Positions 12,362 through 21,797 of a stretch of DNA of 64,000 bases are shown here, piece by piece. Origin of the DNA: Entamoeba histolytica HM-1:IMSS (taxonomy: Eukaryota > Evosea > Mastigamoebida > Endamoebidae); the NCBI RefSeq assembly GCF_000208925.1, contig NW_001914903.1, positions 20,441 through 84,440 on the forward strand, given 5' to 3'. The translations under genes were made by a program, and so were the position numbers. The notes below the pieces were generated by a model. The model made no database searches. It saw only the letters and a list, made by a program, of their open reading frames with translations, and was not told the DNA's origin. How positions within the stretch are numbered: position 1 is the stretch's first letter; the number at the start of each line of letters is the position of its first letter.

Positions 12362-13114
12362 TTATTTTAAATCTAAATATTCATCTGCTTGATGACTTTG
12401 TGCAACTAAACGATCAAACTTTTCTTCTTCTTTTTTAATTTGTTGATTTGCACATTTTCCTTTTTGAATAATACGATCTATATTTTTGATGTCTTGTTGT
12501 GTTAATTCTATTGAGTTATTTGCATTTTGTAAGGCTTGTTGATAAATAGAATCTCTTTCATTTTGATTTAAACTTTGAGTTGATTCTTCTTGTTGAAGAT
12601 AATTTTCCATTAGTGATATTTCATTGTCAATAGCTGTTTGTTGTGTTCTTTTTTGAGGAATAACAGGTAATGGTTTTTGAATTGGTTTTTGTTGTGTAAG
12701 TTGCTCTTTTTTAATGTCGTTATAAACTTGACTTAAGATCTCATCAACTTGACCACTAAAATCTTTATCATCTGATATTTTGTAAGTGTCTTGAGGAATA
12801 TAGTCATTTGTCGATAATTGATATGTCGGTTGGACCACAACATATTCTTTTTGGTTATCATTATTTTTTAAAGAAGGGAAAGACGTTACTTGTTTTTCTT
12901 GAAGTTGTTGTTCTAATAAATTAACTCGGTCTTTGTACATTTTTAATGCATCAATACACTGACCCAATATACTTTCATCTTTAATAAAAGCTATTTTTTG
13001 TGAAAGTTCTTCAATACCATTTTTGTATAAGTCAATTGCCTCTTGTTTCATTCCATTGTTTTCTTGTTCAATAGCTTTTTTGAATGTTTGAATTGAATGT
13101 TCTATAATTTCCAT
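12362..13114 (-). CDS. MIT-domain coiled-coil protein
   Basis: A 250-residue protein. Residues 1-75 form a three-helix MIT-like domain ('FKKAIEQENNGMKQEAIDLYKNGIEEL', with the typical small-residue and Y-x-x-G-I pattern). This domain binds ESCRT-III tails in Vps4, spastin and related proteins. The middle (80-165) is Gln/Pro-rich and probably disordered. The C-terminal 170-250 is helical and polar. No ATPase or peptidase domain is present, so it is probably an adaptor. It is convergent with the thioredoxin gene (26 bp between stops), and its promoter lies in the short gap next to the secreted-protein gene. The domain call is by pattern only. Confidence 0.65.
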   Translation of the reverse strand: MEIIEHSIQTFKKAIEQENNGMKQEAIDLYKNGIEELSQKIAFIKDESILGQCIDALKMYKDRVNLLEQQLQEKQVTSFPSLKNNDNQKEYVVVQPTYQLSTNDYIPQDTYKISDDKDFSGQVDEILSQVYNDIKKEQLTQQKPIQKPLPVIPQKRTQQTAIDNEISLMENYLQQEESTQSLNQNERDSIYQQALQNANNSIELTQQDIKNIDRIIQKGKCANQQIKKEEEKFDRLVAQSHQADEYLDLK

Positions 13115-13175
13115 TTCTCAGGATTAAATTTTAAGTTCACATTGTTTTTTCTAAGAACTAAAAAACAATAAAAAT

Positions 13176-13781
13176 TCAAAGTAAAAATGCAATGAAAAGA
13201 AGGAATGAAACTATAGAAGTAATTGTAGTTTGACTTTTTGTTCTTTGATTTATATGCACTCTGTTTTGGGTATTGAAGATATAATCTTTTGAACGACACA
13301 TCATTCCTAATGGAGAATTTTCACCTTTACATCCTAATTTTCCTGAAATGATATTATGTTTATCACATTGAGCAGTGAATGGTTTATCGTAATGATCAGG
13401 TATTTGGCACAAAGGGTCTTTAAATGTATATAATGTAAATTCAGTTGGATTAGTATTTGTTTTGTTAACTTTTACAAATGCCATATTTTTATTCATTGAT
13501 CTAAAACAAAATTTTCTCGATGGTAATGGTGTACATTTATTTTCTTCAATATTGTAACAACCAAGTCTTCCTCTTCCAGTTGTAAAATCACAATTTGTAT
13601 TTAATATTTCACGTTTAGCACAATTAATCATTGCACATACTTTTAATGGGTAGTCTATTCTACTTATAGGATTAACAGTAGATGTTGTTGGACTAATAAA
13701 TTGTTTTTTTTGAGTAGCTTTAAATAATAAATTATCCTCAAAAGCCAAACATAAAAGTGGTAAGAATATAATAAAGAACAT
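13176..13781 (-). CDS. Secreted Cys-rich protein with C-terminal hydrophobic tail
   Basis: A 201-residue protein if the start is the ATG at 13781, which gives a classic signal peptide ('MFFIIFLPLLCLAFE'). A start 33 codons upstream would put charged and hydrophobic residues ahead of the signal and overlap the neighbouring protease gene. A GAACTT element ends 9 bp before the chosen ATG, supporting it. The mature part has about a dozen cysteines spaced as in a small disulfide-rich extracellular domain. The last 17 residues are hydrophobic ('TSIVSFLLFIAFLL'), so the protein is either GPI-anchored or a type I membrane protein. I do not recognise the family. Confidence 0.75.
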   Translation of the reverse strand: MFFIIFLPLLCLAFEDNLLFKATQKKQFISPTTSTVNPISRIDYPLKVCAMINCAKREILNTNCDFTTGRGRLGCYNIEENKCTPLPSRKFCFRSMNKNMAFVKVNKTNTNPTEFTLYTFKDPLCQIPDHYDKPFTAQCDKHNIISGKLGCKGENSPLGMMCRSKDYIFNTQNRVHINQRTKSQTTITSIVSFLLFIAFLL

Positions 13782-13790
13782 TATGATTTT

Positions 13791-13796
13791 AAGTTC
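13791..13796 (-). promoter_or_regulatory. GAAC-type core promoter element
   Basis: GAACTT on the minus strand, 9 bp before the ATG of the secreted Cys-rich protein. GAAC elements are a known Entamoeba core-promoter motif. Function is inferred from motif and position only. Confidence 0.4.
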
Positions 13797-13836
13797 TAAA
13801 AAATTAATTAAAAAAATTATCAAAAAATTTCTTTTA

Positions 13837-16746
13837 TTAAAGTTTTTCAAAGACACAAACTTTCTCTGAAAAGACTCCATTTTGTCTCTTTATTGCTTCT
13901 TGTGGAGAAATAGTGCAAATAATATTCTTCTTTAACCCATTAATAATAATAGAGGATTGTTCTTTTAAACTTTCAAGAGTAACTTGGAATAATTGTTCAC
14001 GAATTACTTGAGAACTTCCAAGAGTATTGTTCAAATAAGAATTACAACATGTGTTAAAGAATCCTGAAATAGTCTTTGGAGCATCAATATCAGCAAAAAT
14101 ACCAATAAGATAATTTTCAATTTCTTCTTGTGTAAACTTCATATTTTCTAAATAATCTACAACTTTGTCGTATGTTATAAGGGTTTCATATAAATGAGGA
14201 TCACGATATGAAGTGAAAATAGCATTTCCACTATATGAATAAGACATCCAACTTCCATAAGCACCACCTTCAACTCTAACCTTATTCCATAAGTATTCTT
14301 TTTCAATAATTTCTAATAATGCTTTAAATGCTCCATTAAAAGTTACTCCCATAGAAGCAAAATTAAATCCTTTACCAACATAATTTACTTTAACTGGAAC
14401 TTGAAGAGCCTCATTTTTAACCACTGGATTTGGATATTCTTGAGTTTTTCCCATTTCTTTTCCATGAAAAACTGATTGGAGAGAAGTTAATTGTTTTAAA
14501 ACATCTTCTTTAGTATTTTCTTCAGAACAATAAAACAAAGTACAACGATCAGTACTGAAAATTGTATGATACATTTCTTCAAGAGAATGAAGGAATGCAA
14601 GTCCTTCTTTTTCAAAATTATTTCTTAACTTAACATCTTCTAAATAGGAAGTAATTCCATTTAAGTATTCTTCAATTACTCCTTGTTTAGAAAGATATGA
14701 CTTTATTCTACTTGATAGTGGATAATAAGAAGCGTTCTTAATAACATCTTCAGAACGTACAATAAATTCAGATAATTTCTTTTGTAATATTTTAACATCA
14801 AATTGAATGTCATTCAAAATTTCAGCAAGTATTTGTATGCCATCAGTAATATAACCATTTAATACTTTACCTGAAATTAAGAAATATGGTTTAACATGAT
14901 TGATATCTTCAGTTGTAGTACCTAAATGAGAATCAACATGAGTCTCTACTTCAAATGTTAATTTACCAAAGTTAATATCAATTAATGATCCAAGAGTTAG
15001 ATAATTATGTTGTTTTGTATTAAATGATTTAATGACAGATGCTAAGAAATCAGCAACTCTTAATTGTTCAAGTGTTAAATCACTTAAGTCAAAGAAATAC
15101 TTAAAGTATACAATTCCATTAGTTACATCAACCTTTCTATATGTTTTAATTGAATTTTTAACTTCTTCAAGAGAAAAATCTTGTCCTTTTTTATCAATGT
15201 CACTCAATCTTAAATGAGGGATAGTAGCAATTTGTTCTGGAGTATCTTCTGCTTGTTGTCTACGTTTTAACTCAGCACAAGTATTTTCTATTTCTTTAAT
15301 TGCTTTTTCATCAAAATCTTTACTCATTTCAGAATGTCGTTCTTTACTTTCTTTTTCCCATGTCTCAGTTAATCCTTTTGTTGGTACACAACGTACAACA
15401 ATATGTCTATCATTTTCAATCAAATATTTTTGAACTATATCTTCTAAATAATGATTTTTCAATCCTTCTCTAACTTTGGTAATTATCCAATTTACTCTAA
15501 GACTACGGAATAAATCTGTATCATCATGAGCATGAGCATAAGCACATAACATTGCATAAACTAATCCTTTTGGATAACCTCCAAATGTGCATTCTTTTAA
15601 ATCAAACTCATGCTTATTTAATATTCCAATAGCTCTTTGTTTATCAAAACCATCTTTTACTATTTTTTGTAATTCTTCATTAACAACTTGTTTAAATTGA
15701 TCTAATTTAGATGGATCTGCATTTTTAGCAACAACAGAGAAAAATGGAGTTTTATAATCAATTTCAAATTGCCCAATAACATTCTTTGCAATTCCAAGTT
15801 CTTTCAATTTTTCATTCAAAGGAGCTCCTTCAACTGTGACTAGTAATTGTTGAATAATGTTTAATGCAAATTGAACTTCAGGATTACAATTACTAATTTT
15901 CCAAGCATAAACAAATACATCTTTCTTTTCATCACTTTCTTCTGAATCAATTGGGTATTGAATAGTTTCAACTGTACCAGAAATATTTGTATCTTTATCA
16001 CTGACATGTGATGGGGTTTTAAATCCTTTTCCATGGAAATATTCATTCAAAACAGTAAGTTCATCATCAATCAATGTTAATGGAGAGTATAAAACAGTTA
16101 ATGAATTTGATGGGTGATAATGTTCTTTATAAAATTTTAAGAATTCGTCATATGTTAATGTTTCAATATCTTTAGGAATACCTCCAGATTCATATATATA
16201 TGTACCATCATAAAGTTTTTGAGAAATAACTCTGTCAGCTAAAGTTACTGCATTTGTTTCGCTTTCCTTCATCTCATTATAAACAATACCATTAAATCCA
16301 AGTTCACCGTCTTCATTCTTTTCCCACCTTCTACCTTCTTGGTAAAATGGATAAATATCATTTCTAACACGTGGTAAGAATACAGCGTCAAGATATACTT
16401 TCATTAAATTCTTGTAATCAATTTCATTAGTTGTTGCAATAGGATACATTGTATGGTCAGGGAATGTAATTGCATTTAAGAAATTTTGTAAACTTCCTCT
16501 TAAAAGATCAGCAAATGGCTCTTTTGTAGTATAATGGTCACTTCCACTTAAACAACTATGTTCAATAATATGAGGAATTCCTTTATTGTTAGTAGGTGGT
16601 GTTTTAAAAGAAATAGAAAATGATTTATTTTTGTCATCAGATAATATTTTAATAACTTTGGCTTTAGTCTCGTTATGTTCAAAAACAATACCAGTAATAT
16701 TATAATCAGGTAATTTTTCCCTATAAACTTCAGTGAAGAATTGCAT
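13837..16746 (-). CDS. M16C metalloprotease, presequence-protease (PreP/Cym1) type
   Basis: A 969-residue protein with the inverted zinc-binding motif H59-I-I-E-H63 in 'GIPHIIEHSCLSGSDHY', followed by 'KEPFADLLRGSLQNFLNA' and 'FPDHTMYPIAT', the hallmark run of PreP-type M16C enzymes. The length matches the family (about 970-1000), with two homologous halves joined by a hinge near residue 490 (charged helical 'EKESKERHSEMSKDFDEKA'). The C-terminal half carries 'VEGGAYGSWMSYSYSGNAIFTSYRDP', the R/Y region completing the active site. These enzymes degrade unstructured peptides in a closed chamber, usually in mitochondria or plastids. No extended N-terminal targeting peptide is present; the protein begins directly in the domain. 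Stop and neighbouring start are 55 bp apart. Confidence 0.92.
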   Translation of the reverse strand: MQFFTEVYREKLPDYNITGIVFEHNETKAKVIKILSDDKNKSFSISFKTPPTNNKGIPHIIEHSCLSGSDHYTTKEPFADLLRGSLQNFLNAITFPDHTMYPIATTNEIDYKNLMKVYLDAVFLPRVRNDIYPFYQEGRRWEKNEDGELGFNGIVYNEMKESETNAVTLADRVISQKLYDGTYIYESGGIPKDIETLTYDEFLKFYKEHYHPSNSLTVLYSPLTLIDDELTVLNEYFHGKGFKTPSHVSDKDTNISGTVETIQYPIDSEESDEKKDVFVYAWKISNCNPEVQFALNIIQQLLVTVEGAPLNEKLKELGIAKNVIGQFEIDYKTPFFSVVAKNADPSKLDQFKQVVNEELQKIVKDGFDKQRAIGILNKHEFDLKECTFGGYPKGLVYAMLCAYAHAHDDTDLFRSLRVNWIITKVREGLKNHYLEDIVQKYLIENDRHIVVRCVPTKGLTETWEKESKERHSEMSKDFDEKAIKEIENTCAELKRRQQAEDTPEQIATIPHLRLSDIDKKGQDFSLEEVKNSIKTYRKVDVTNGIVYFKYFFDLSDLTLEQLRVADFLASVIKSFNTKQHNYLTLGSLIDINFGKLTFEVETHVDSHLGTTTEDINHVKPYFLISGKVLNGYITDGIQILAEILNDIQFDVKILQKKLSEFIVRSEDVIKNASYYPLSSRIKSYLSKQGVIEEYLNGITSYLEDVKLRNNFEKEGLAFLHSLEEMYHTIFSTDRCTLFYCSEENTKEDVLKQLTSLQSVFHGKEMGKTQEYPNPVVKNEALQVPVKVNYVGKGFNFASMGVTFNGAFKALLEIIEKEYLWNKVRVEGGAYGSWMSYSYSGNAIFTSYRDPHLYETLITYDKVVDYLENMKFTQEEIENYLIGIFADIDAPKTISGFFNTCCNSYLNNTLGSSQVIREQLFQVTLESLKEQSSIIINGLKKNIICTISPQEAIKRQNGVFSEKVCVFEKL

Positions 16747-17320
16747 TTGAATGAATAATAAGATATGAAGTTTTTGTTTCTTATAATTATTTATTATTAT
16801 TATTTTATTATATTACTTATTGTAATATAAAAATTGGTATTTATTAATAAAGAAATTAAGAAATATATATCGAGATATTATCCAAGGAAAAGGATTTGCT
16901 AAAGTGTGGTTAAGATTAAATGAAAATTAAACATAATAATATAGTGGTAATGAAATGTTTTCTTCTCTCTTTCATAGAATAAAGTAAAAAAGAGGAAATG
17001 AAATTGTTTAAAATTAAGGCAAAAAGCAAACAAAAACTTAAACGGAAGTATTAAAACAGAAAAAGTTTGAGAAGACATTAATAGGAAGAAATAAAACAAA
17101 GAAGTGCTTTCCTCATTTTCCAAGAAAAACTTAAAGAATAGATTAAACACAAAGATTACTCTTTTTTTAAAAAAACAACTCAGGAATGGGATTATTCTCC
17201 ACTGAGCAAAGAAGAATAAATGAATATTCTATTTAACACTTTATTACCAAATTTTTATTAAATTAATTTTATGAATAAAAAAAAAGAAAAGAACTTTAAG
17301 AATTTAAAATATAAAGAAAA
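16747..17320. other. Intergenic, divergent promoters
   Basis: About 575 bp between the M16C protease (minus) and the TBC gene (plus). It should hold both promoters. GAACTTT at 17291-17297 lies 23 bp before the TBC ATG. No gene was seen; the reading frames here are low-complexity Phe/Lys runs. Confidence 0.6.
17291..17297 (+). promoter_or_regulatory. GAAC-type element upstream of TBC gene
   Basis: GAACTTT, 23 bp before the ATG at 17321, in A-rich DNA. Inferred from the known Entamoeba motif. Confidence 0.35.
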
Positions 17321-19181
17321 ATGAAGAAACAAAATCAGTTATCTAGACTACGTACAATTCAATTAATTGAATCAGATACTGATAATATTTCAGATAATAA
17401 CACAGTTAAAGAAAAAGAAACAATAGAAAATTATGAAATAATTGATCCTTCAAAAATGCAAACTTCAAATAAACAAATATTATTACCATTGACGAACAAA
17501 ACTATAACTGTTCAAAATCCATTAAAAATAATGTCTAAAACTGAAACCACACCACCTATTTCAAGAACAGGAACAATTGAATTAAAAGAAAGTATAGAAT
17601 CAAATGAAGAAGATTTTGAAGACATTGAAACGTTTTATGATTGTTATATTAAATTAGATATTTGTTTAATATATGGAGTAATGGTTTTATGTAAAGTTTG
17701 TTAATTAATTATTTATTAACATTGTTATATTAATTTATTAGAAACGTGGGAATTATTATTTAAATTATATACCAATACAATTTGTTAATAAAGAAGTTGG
17801 ATTATTAAATATATTAATTAACAAAACAATGACAAATAATTTTGATAGTTATAAATATTCTATTTGTTTAACAAATCTAAGTTCATTTTATCTTTATGAA
17901 AGTTATGATTCAAATGAAATTTATAATTTTAAACCAATTTCAAAGGAAGATATACCAGAAATTTATCCAAATTTTGAGTTTCATGGAAAATATGCAAAAA
18001 CTACTGCAAACCATTTAATGGAAGAATTAAAAAAGATTGACTCACTTAAAATTGTTCAAGACAATAAGAATGACATTAACTTTATTATTTTTCATATTAA
18101 TTTAGAACGTGTTCGTACTTGTTTATTAGGCACTATCTCTCCTTGGGAAAGAATGAGTAGACCTGATCTTATTAGACAACGTTCTTCATTAGTTTTAACA
18201 AAACATATAGAAGGAATGAATGCATTATCAAAGAAGACATTAAAAACATTTATGGATTCTGACGGTAGAATATCAGAAGAAAATATGGATTCATTAAGAA
18301 GGACTGTATATTATAGAGGATGTGAACCAGATATAAGAGAATTTGCATGGTTATTATGTATTGGATATTATAATTATCGTTCAACAACTAAAGAACGTAA
18401 TGAATTTAATGAAAAAAAGAAAGCAGATTATGAAAAAATTAAAAAAATATGGCAAGAAGCTCTTCCAGAACAAATTGAAAATTGGAAGTTTTATACTTCA
18501 ACTAATTCACAAATAGATAAAGATGTTAGAAGAACTGATAGAAATGACTCTAAATTTGTAGATTTAGAAGGAAAGAATTGTAAAATATTAAAAAATGTTT
18601 TAATGACATATTCTTTTTTTAATATGAGAGTTGGATATGGTCAAGGAATGAATGATATATGTGCGTTATTAATGGATATTTGTCATGAAGAATCAACATT
18701 ATTTTGGATGTTTAAATATGTAATGGACTTTTTACAACCATTTTATTTTTGTAAAGGTGATATTATTATGAAAGCATTAAGAAAAAATGGTTCGATATTA
18801 CGTTTTGTATGTCCCCAATTAGCAGATTATTTTGAGCAAGCAAACATTGATTATTTCTTTTGTTATAAGTGGAATGCATTATTATTTAAAAGGTTCTTTA
18901 TAAATGAAGATTTAATAAGAATTTGGGACTCAATTTTTGCTTTTCCAGAAAGACATTTATATTACTTTATTTCTATGTGTATTATTAAAGAATATTCTGA
19001 TATTATTATTTCAAAACAATTTTCTTTAGATGAATTGTTCATATTTATTCAAAGTTTAACTAATAAAATTCCTGTTGATATTATTTTTGATGCAGATGTG
19101 TTATATCAAGAATTTCTTAAAACTGCAGATCCACTTAATGTTCAGTTTGTCTATGAAAAATTTAATTACAAACAAATTTAA
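17321..19181 (+). CDS. TBC-domain Rab GTPase-activating protein (Gyp7/TBC1D15-like)
   Basis: Two exons, 17321..17695 and 17742..19181, with a 46-bp GTTTGT..TAG intron, encode 604 residues. The N-terminal 125 residues are polar and probably disordered; residues 125-300 have no recognised domain but correspond in position to the N-terminal regulatory part of Gyp7/TBC1D15 proteins. The TBC domain covers about 310-540. It shows 'GCEPDIREFAWLL' (start motif), 'IDKDVRRTDR' near 383-392 with the catalytic arginine finger of the IxxDxxR motif, and 'GYGQGMNDICALL' near 420 with the glutamine finger (YxQ). Both catalytic fingers are intact, so an active Rab GAP is expected. The RTDR form favours the Gyp7/TBC15/17 branch. 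The Rab substrate cannot be told. Confidence 0.88.
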
Positions 19182-19252
19182 TTCAATTCTTTAATTATGT
19201 TATTTATTCATTTTTTTTTCATTTTAAATTAAAAATTAGTCTTTTTTAAATT

Positions 19253-19258
19253 GAACTT
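19253..19258 (+). promoter_or_regulatory. GAAC-type element upstream of PAP2 gene
   Basis: GAACTT, 20 bp before the PAP2 start at 19279. A second ATG (19265, different frame, 14 codons) lies between this motif and the PAP2 start. Confidence 0.3.
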
Positions 19259-19278
19259 AAAAAAATGAGTTTATTAAA

Positions 19279-20010
19279 ATGTGGAAAGAACAATGGATTA
19301 CATTTTTAAAGAAAAGAAAAATTGATATTATTATTACTTTTATTGTTTTTGTTCTTTCTAAGTTATTTGGTCTTTTACCTCCTTTTAAAATGGAAACTCC
19401 ACATAATCATCCTTCTTATCATTATTCAAAACATGAAAATACTTTCACTAGAAATATGACAATTACAATAGATTTCTTTATTCCTTTAATTTGTATCATT
19501 CTTTTATGTTTAAAGAACCATTATATATCAGGTTTATTTAATTCAATATTGTCTTTCATTTTTAATGACTCATTAAATGGAACTATCACTCAATTATATA
19601 AAATATTCGCTGGAAGACCTCGTCCTTTTTATTTCAATGGTTGTAATCCTTCATTATATACTTGTACTAAGTCATTTCCTTCTGGTCATTCTTCATTTTC
19701 TATGGCTGGATTATTGTTTTTATCTTTATTCCTTTATTTTTATTTCAAAAAATCAAATATTCATTTAAATTCATTATCTTCTGTGTTCTTCTGTGGACTT
19801 CCATCGTTTCTTGCTATTATTATTGCAGTTACAAGAACAAGAGATCATTATCATCACTTTTCTGATATTCTTGGTGGTTCAATTCTTGGTGGATTTGTTG
19901 CTATTATCTCTTTCTTTTCTACATTTCAACGTTTCTATACAGAAGAGGAGGATGAAACTGTCGATTATGAAATCATAAATAATAAAACAGTTCTTTTAGA
20001 AGAAGAATAA
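19279..20010 (+). CDS. PAP2-family lipid phosphate phosphatase
   Basis: A 243-residue integral membrane protein with the three phosphatase motifs of the lipid phosphate phosphatase superfamily: K-x6-RP ('KIFAGRPRP', about 108-116), PSGH ('FPSGHSSFS', about 133-141) and SR-x5-H-x3-D ('TRTRDHYHHFSD', about 187-198). These supply the catalytic histidines and phosphate-binding Arg/Lys. Six membrane helices are expected; hydrophobic spans are clear near 16-35, 65-85, 140-155, 165-185 and 198-218. The family dephosphorylates phosphatidate and related lipids at a membrane face. The acidic C-tail ('EEEDETVDYE') is probably cytosolic. The start codon follows an out-of-frame upstream ATG by 14 bases. 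Confidence 0.9.
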   Translation: MWKEQWITFLKKRKIDIIITFIVFVLSKLFGLLPPFKMETPHNHPSYHYSKHENTFTRNMTITIDFFIPLICIILLCLKNHYISGLFNSILSFIFNDSLNGTITQLYKIFAGRPRPFYFNGCNPSLYTCTKSFPSGHSSFSMAGLLFLSLFLYFYFKKSNIHLNSLSSVFFCGLPSFLAIIIAVTRTRDHYHHFSDILGGSILGGFVAIISFFSTFQRFYTEEEDETVDYEIINNKTVLLEEE

Positions 20011-20386
20011 ATAATAATTAAATTTTTCATTTTTTTATTAAAGTTTATGAGAATAAAATACCCATTTATTTTATTTACCAATATTATATTAAATAACCTG
20101 TTTTATATGAGTAATTTGAATTGTTTAATTGAATTGTTTAAATTAAATTAATGATATTTAAAAATTAATTTTCATTTTTACTATTTTATCAGAATAGTAT
20201 TAATTTCTTGTTTTATGAATAGTATTTACATTTGATACTTCCTCTTGTTTTATTGTATTATTCAAAAACAGATTTATAAATAAAATTTTGTTTTTATAAA
20301 ACAAAAAAAGTCAAACAAAATTGAAAGAAGGTAAAATTTTTTAATTAATAAAAAAATACTAATAAAAAATAAAAAACAATAAAAAA
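20011..20386. other. Intergenic, upstream of AP-1 mu
   Basis: About 375 bp of AT-rich DNA with A runs near its right end, between PAP2 and AP-1 mu, both on the plus strand. Nothing but presumed 3' and 5' signals. Confidence 0.5.
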
Positions 20387-20392
20387 GAACTT
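20387..20392 (+). promoter_or_regulatory. GAAC-type element upstream of AP-1 mu
   Basis: GAACTT, 15 bp before the ATG at 20408, preceded by an A-rich stretch. Motif and position only. Confidence 0.4.
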
Positions 20393-20407
20393 AAAAAATA
20401 TTTAGAG

Positions 20408-21691
20408 ATGTCAATTGCAGCACTGTTCATACTTGATTCTAAAGGAAGAACAGTTATTAGTAGAAATTATAGAGGTGATATTCCTATGAATGCTGTTAAT
20501 CAATTTGTAACTAAAATAACAGAAGAAGAAGAAATTAATTTATGTCCTGTAATATTAATTCAAGACATCACATATATGTATGTCAGACACAATGGATTAT
20601 ATTTTATGGCATTTACAGATCAAAACATTAATTCATTGTTAGTAGTATCATTTTTGACAAAATTAATAGAAGTGCTTAAGACATATTTTGATGTTGTAAC
20701 AGAAGAAACAATACGAGATAATTTTGTTGTTATTTATGAATTGTTAGATGAAATGATTGATTATGGATATCCACAAATAACAGAAACTAAAGTTCTTCAA
20801 AATTATATCACTCAAGAAAGTCATCGTATGAATATGAAACAAGTTCAATCATTACTTCCAGTTGTTACTGGTGCAGTTTCATGGAGAACTCCTGGAATTA
20901 AATACAGAAAGAACGAAGTATTTGTTGATGTAATTGAAAAAGTTAATGTATTAGTTTCACAGAATGGGTCATTATTAAGGTCAGAAATTCTAGGAACTAT
21001 TAAGATTAATTGTAAATTATCTGGAATGCCAGAATTAAGACTTGGACTAAATGAAAAAATTAATATTGGAGATAGAATGGAAAGTAATAAAAATCAAGTA
21101 CAAAAAAGAGCTGAAATGGATGATGTTAGTTTCCATCAATGTGTTAGATTAAGTAAATTTGATAGTAATAGAATTATTGGATTTGTTCCACCTGATGGAG
21201 AATTTGAATTAATGAATTATAGATTAACTTCAAATATTAGACAATTAATTTGGGTTGAATCAGTAATTGATAGAAAGAAGAGAAATAGAATTGAAATCTT
21301 AATTAAAGCAAAAAGTTTCTTCAGAGAAGCTATTAATGCTAATAATGTTCAAATTAGAGTTCCTGTTCCATCTGATGTCTTTAATCCACAATTTAGATCA
21401 TCTATTGGAACTTGTAGTTATGAACCACAAAATGATTGTGCTTTATGGTTTATTAAAGTATTTCCTGGTAATCGTGAATTTATGATGAGAGCATCATTTG
21501 AATTACCATCAATAAGAGATGAAGAAACTGATAAAGAAAAGAAACCTGTTCGTGTTAATTTTGAAATACCATATTACACTGTAAGTGGTTTACAAGTAAG
21601 ATATCTAAAAGTAGTTGAAAAAAGTGGATATCAATCATATCCTTGGGTTCGTTACATGACTTTTGCTGGTGATTATTGTTTTAGAACATAA
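20408..21691 (+). CDS. AP1M: Clathrin adaptor AP-1 complex mu subunit
   Basis: A 427-residue protein covering the whole mu-adaptin family. The N-terminal longin-like domain (1-145) contains 'ISRNYRGDIPM', 'YELLDEMIDYGYPQ' and 'YITQESH', and the C-terminal mu homology domain begins near 157 ('AVSWRTPGIKYRKNEVFVDVIEKVNVLVS'). It continues with 'LSGMPELRLGLN', 'FHQCVRLSKF' and 'FVPPDGEFELMNYR'. The ALFxLDxKG start, RNYRGD and IKYRKNEVF wording match AP-1 mu rather than AP-2 mu. The protein would recognise tyrosine-based (YxxPhi) sorting signals at the trans-Golgi or endosomes. A second mu gene of AP-2 type lies at 46.5-47.8 kb, giving an internal comparison that supports the split. Confidence 0.93.
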   Translation: MSIAALFILDSKGRTVISRNYRGDIPMNAVNQFVTKITEEEEINLCPVILIQDITYMYVRHNGLYFMAFTDQNINSLLVVSFLTKLIEVLKTYFDVVTEETIRDNFVVIYELLDEMIDYGYPQITETKVLQNYITQESHRMNMKQVQSLLPVVTGAVSWRTPGIKYRKNEVFVDVIEKVNVLVSQNGSLLRSEILGTIKINCKLSGMPELRLGLNEKINIGDRMESNKNQVQKRAEMDDVSFHQCVRLSKFDSNRIIGFVPPDGEFELMNYRLTSNIRQLIWVESVIDRKKRNRIEILIKAKSFFREAINANNVQIRVPVPSDVFNPQFRSSIGTCSYEPQNDCALWFIKVFPGNREFMMRASFELPSIRDEETDKEKKPVRVNFEIPYYTVSGLQVRYLKVVEKSGYQSYPWVRYMTFAGDYCFRT

Positions 21692-21797
21692 AAAAAATGA
21701 ATAGTTATCTAAAACAAATTGAATACTTTTTTATTCATTACTTCGGTATTTATAACATTATTTTATTTTTCTTTTATAAAAAATGATTAAATTACTG

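Noticed and set aside
13782..13880. A 33-codon N-terminal extension of the secreted Cys-rich protein
   Set aside because: It overlaps the protease coding end, moves the signal peptide inward, and places the GAAC element inside the coding sequence.
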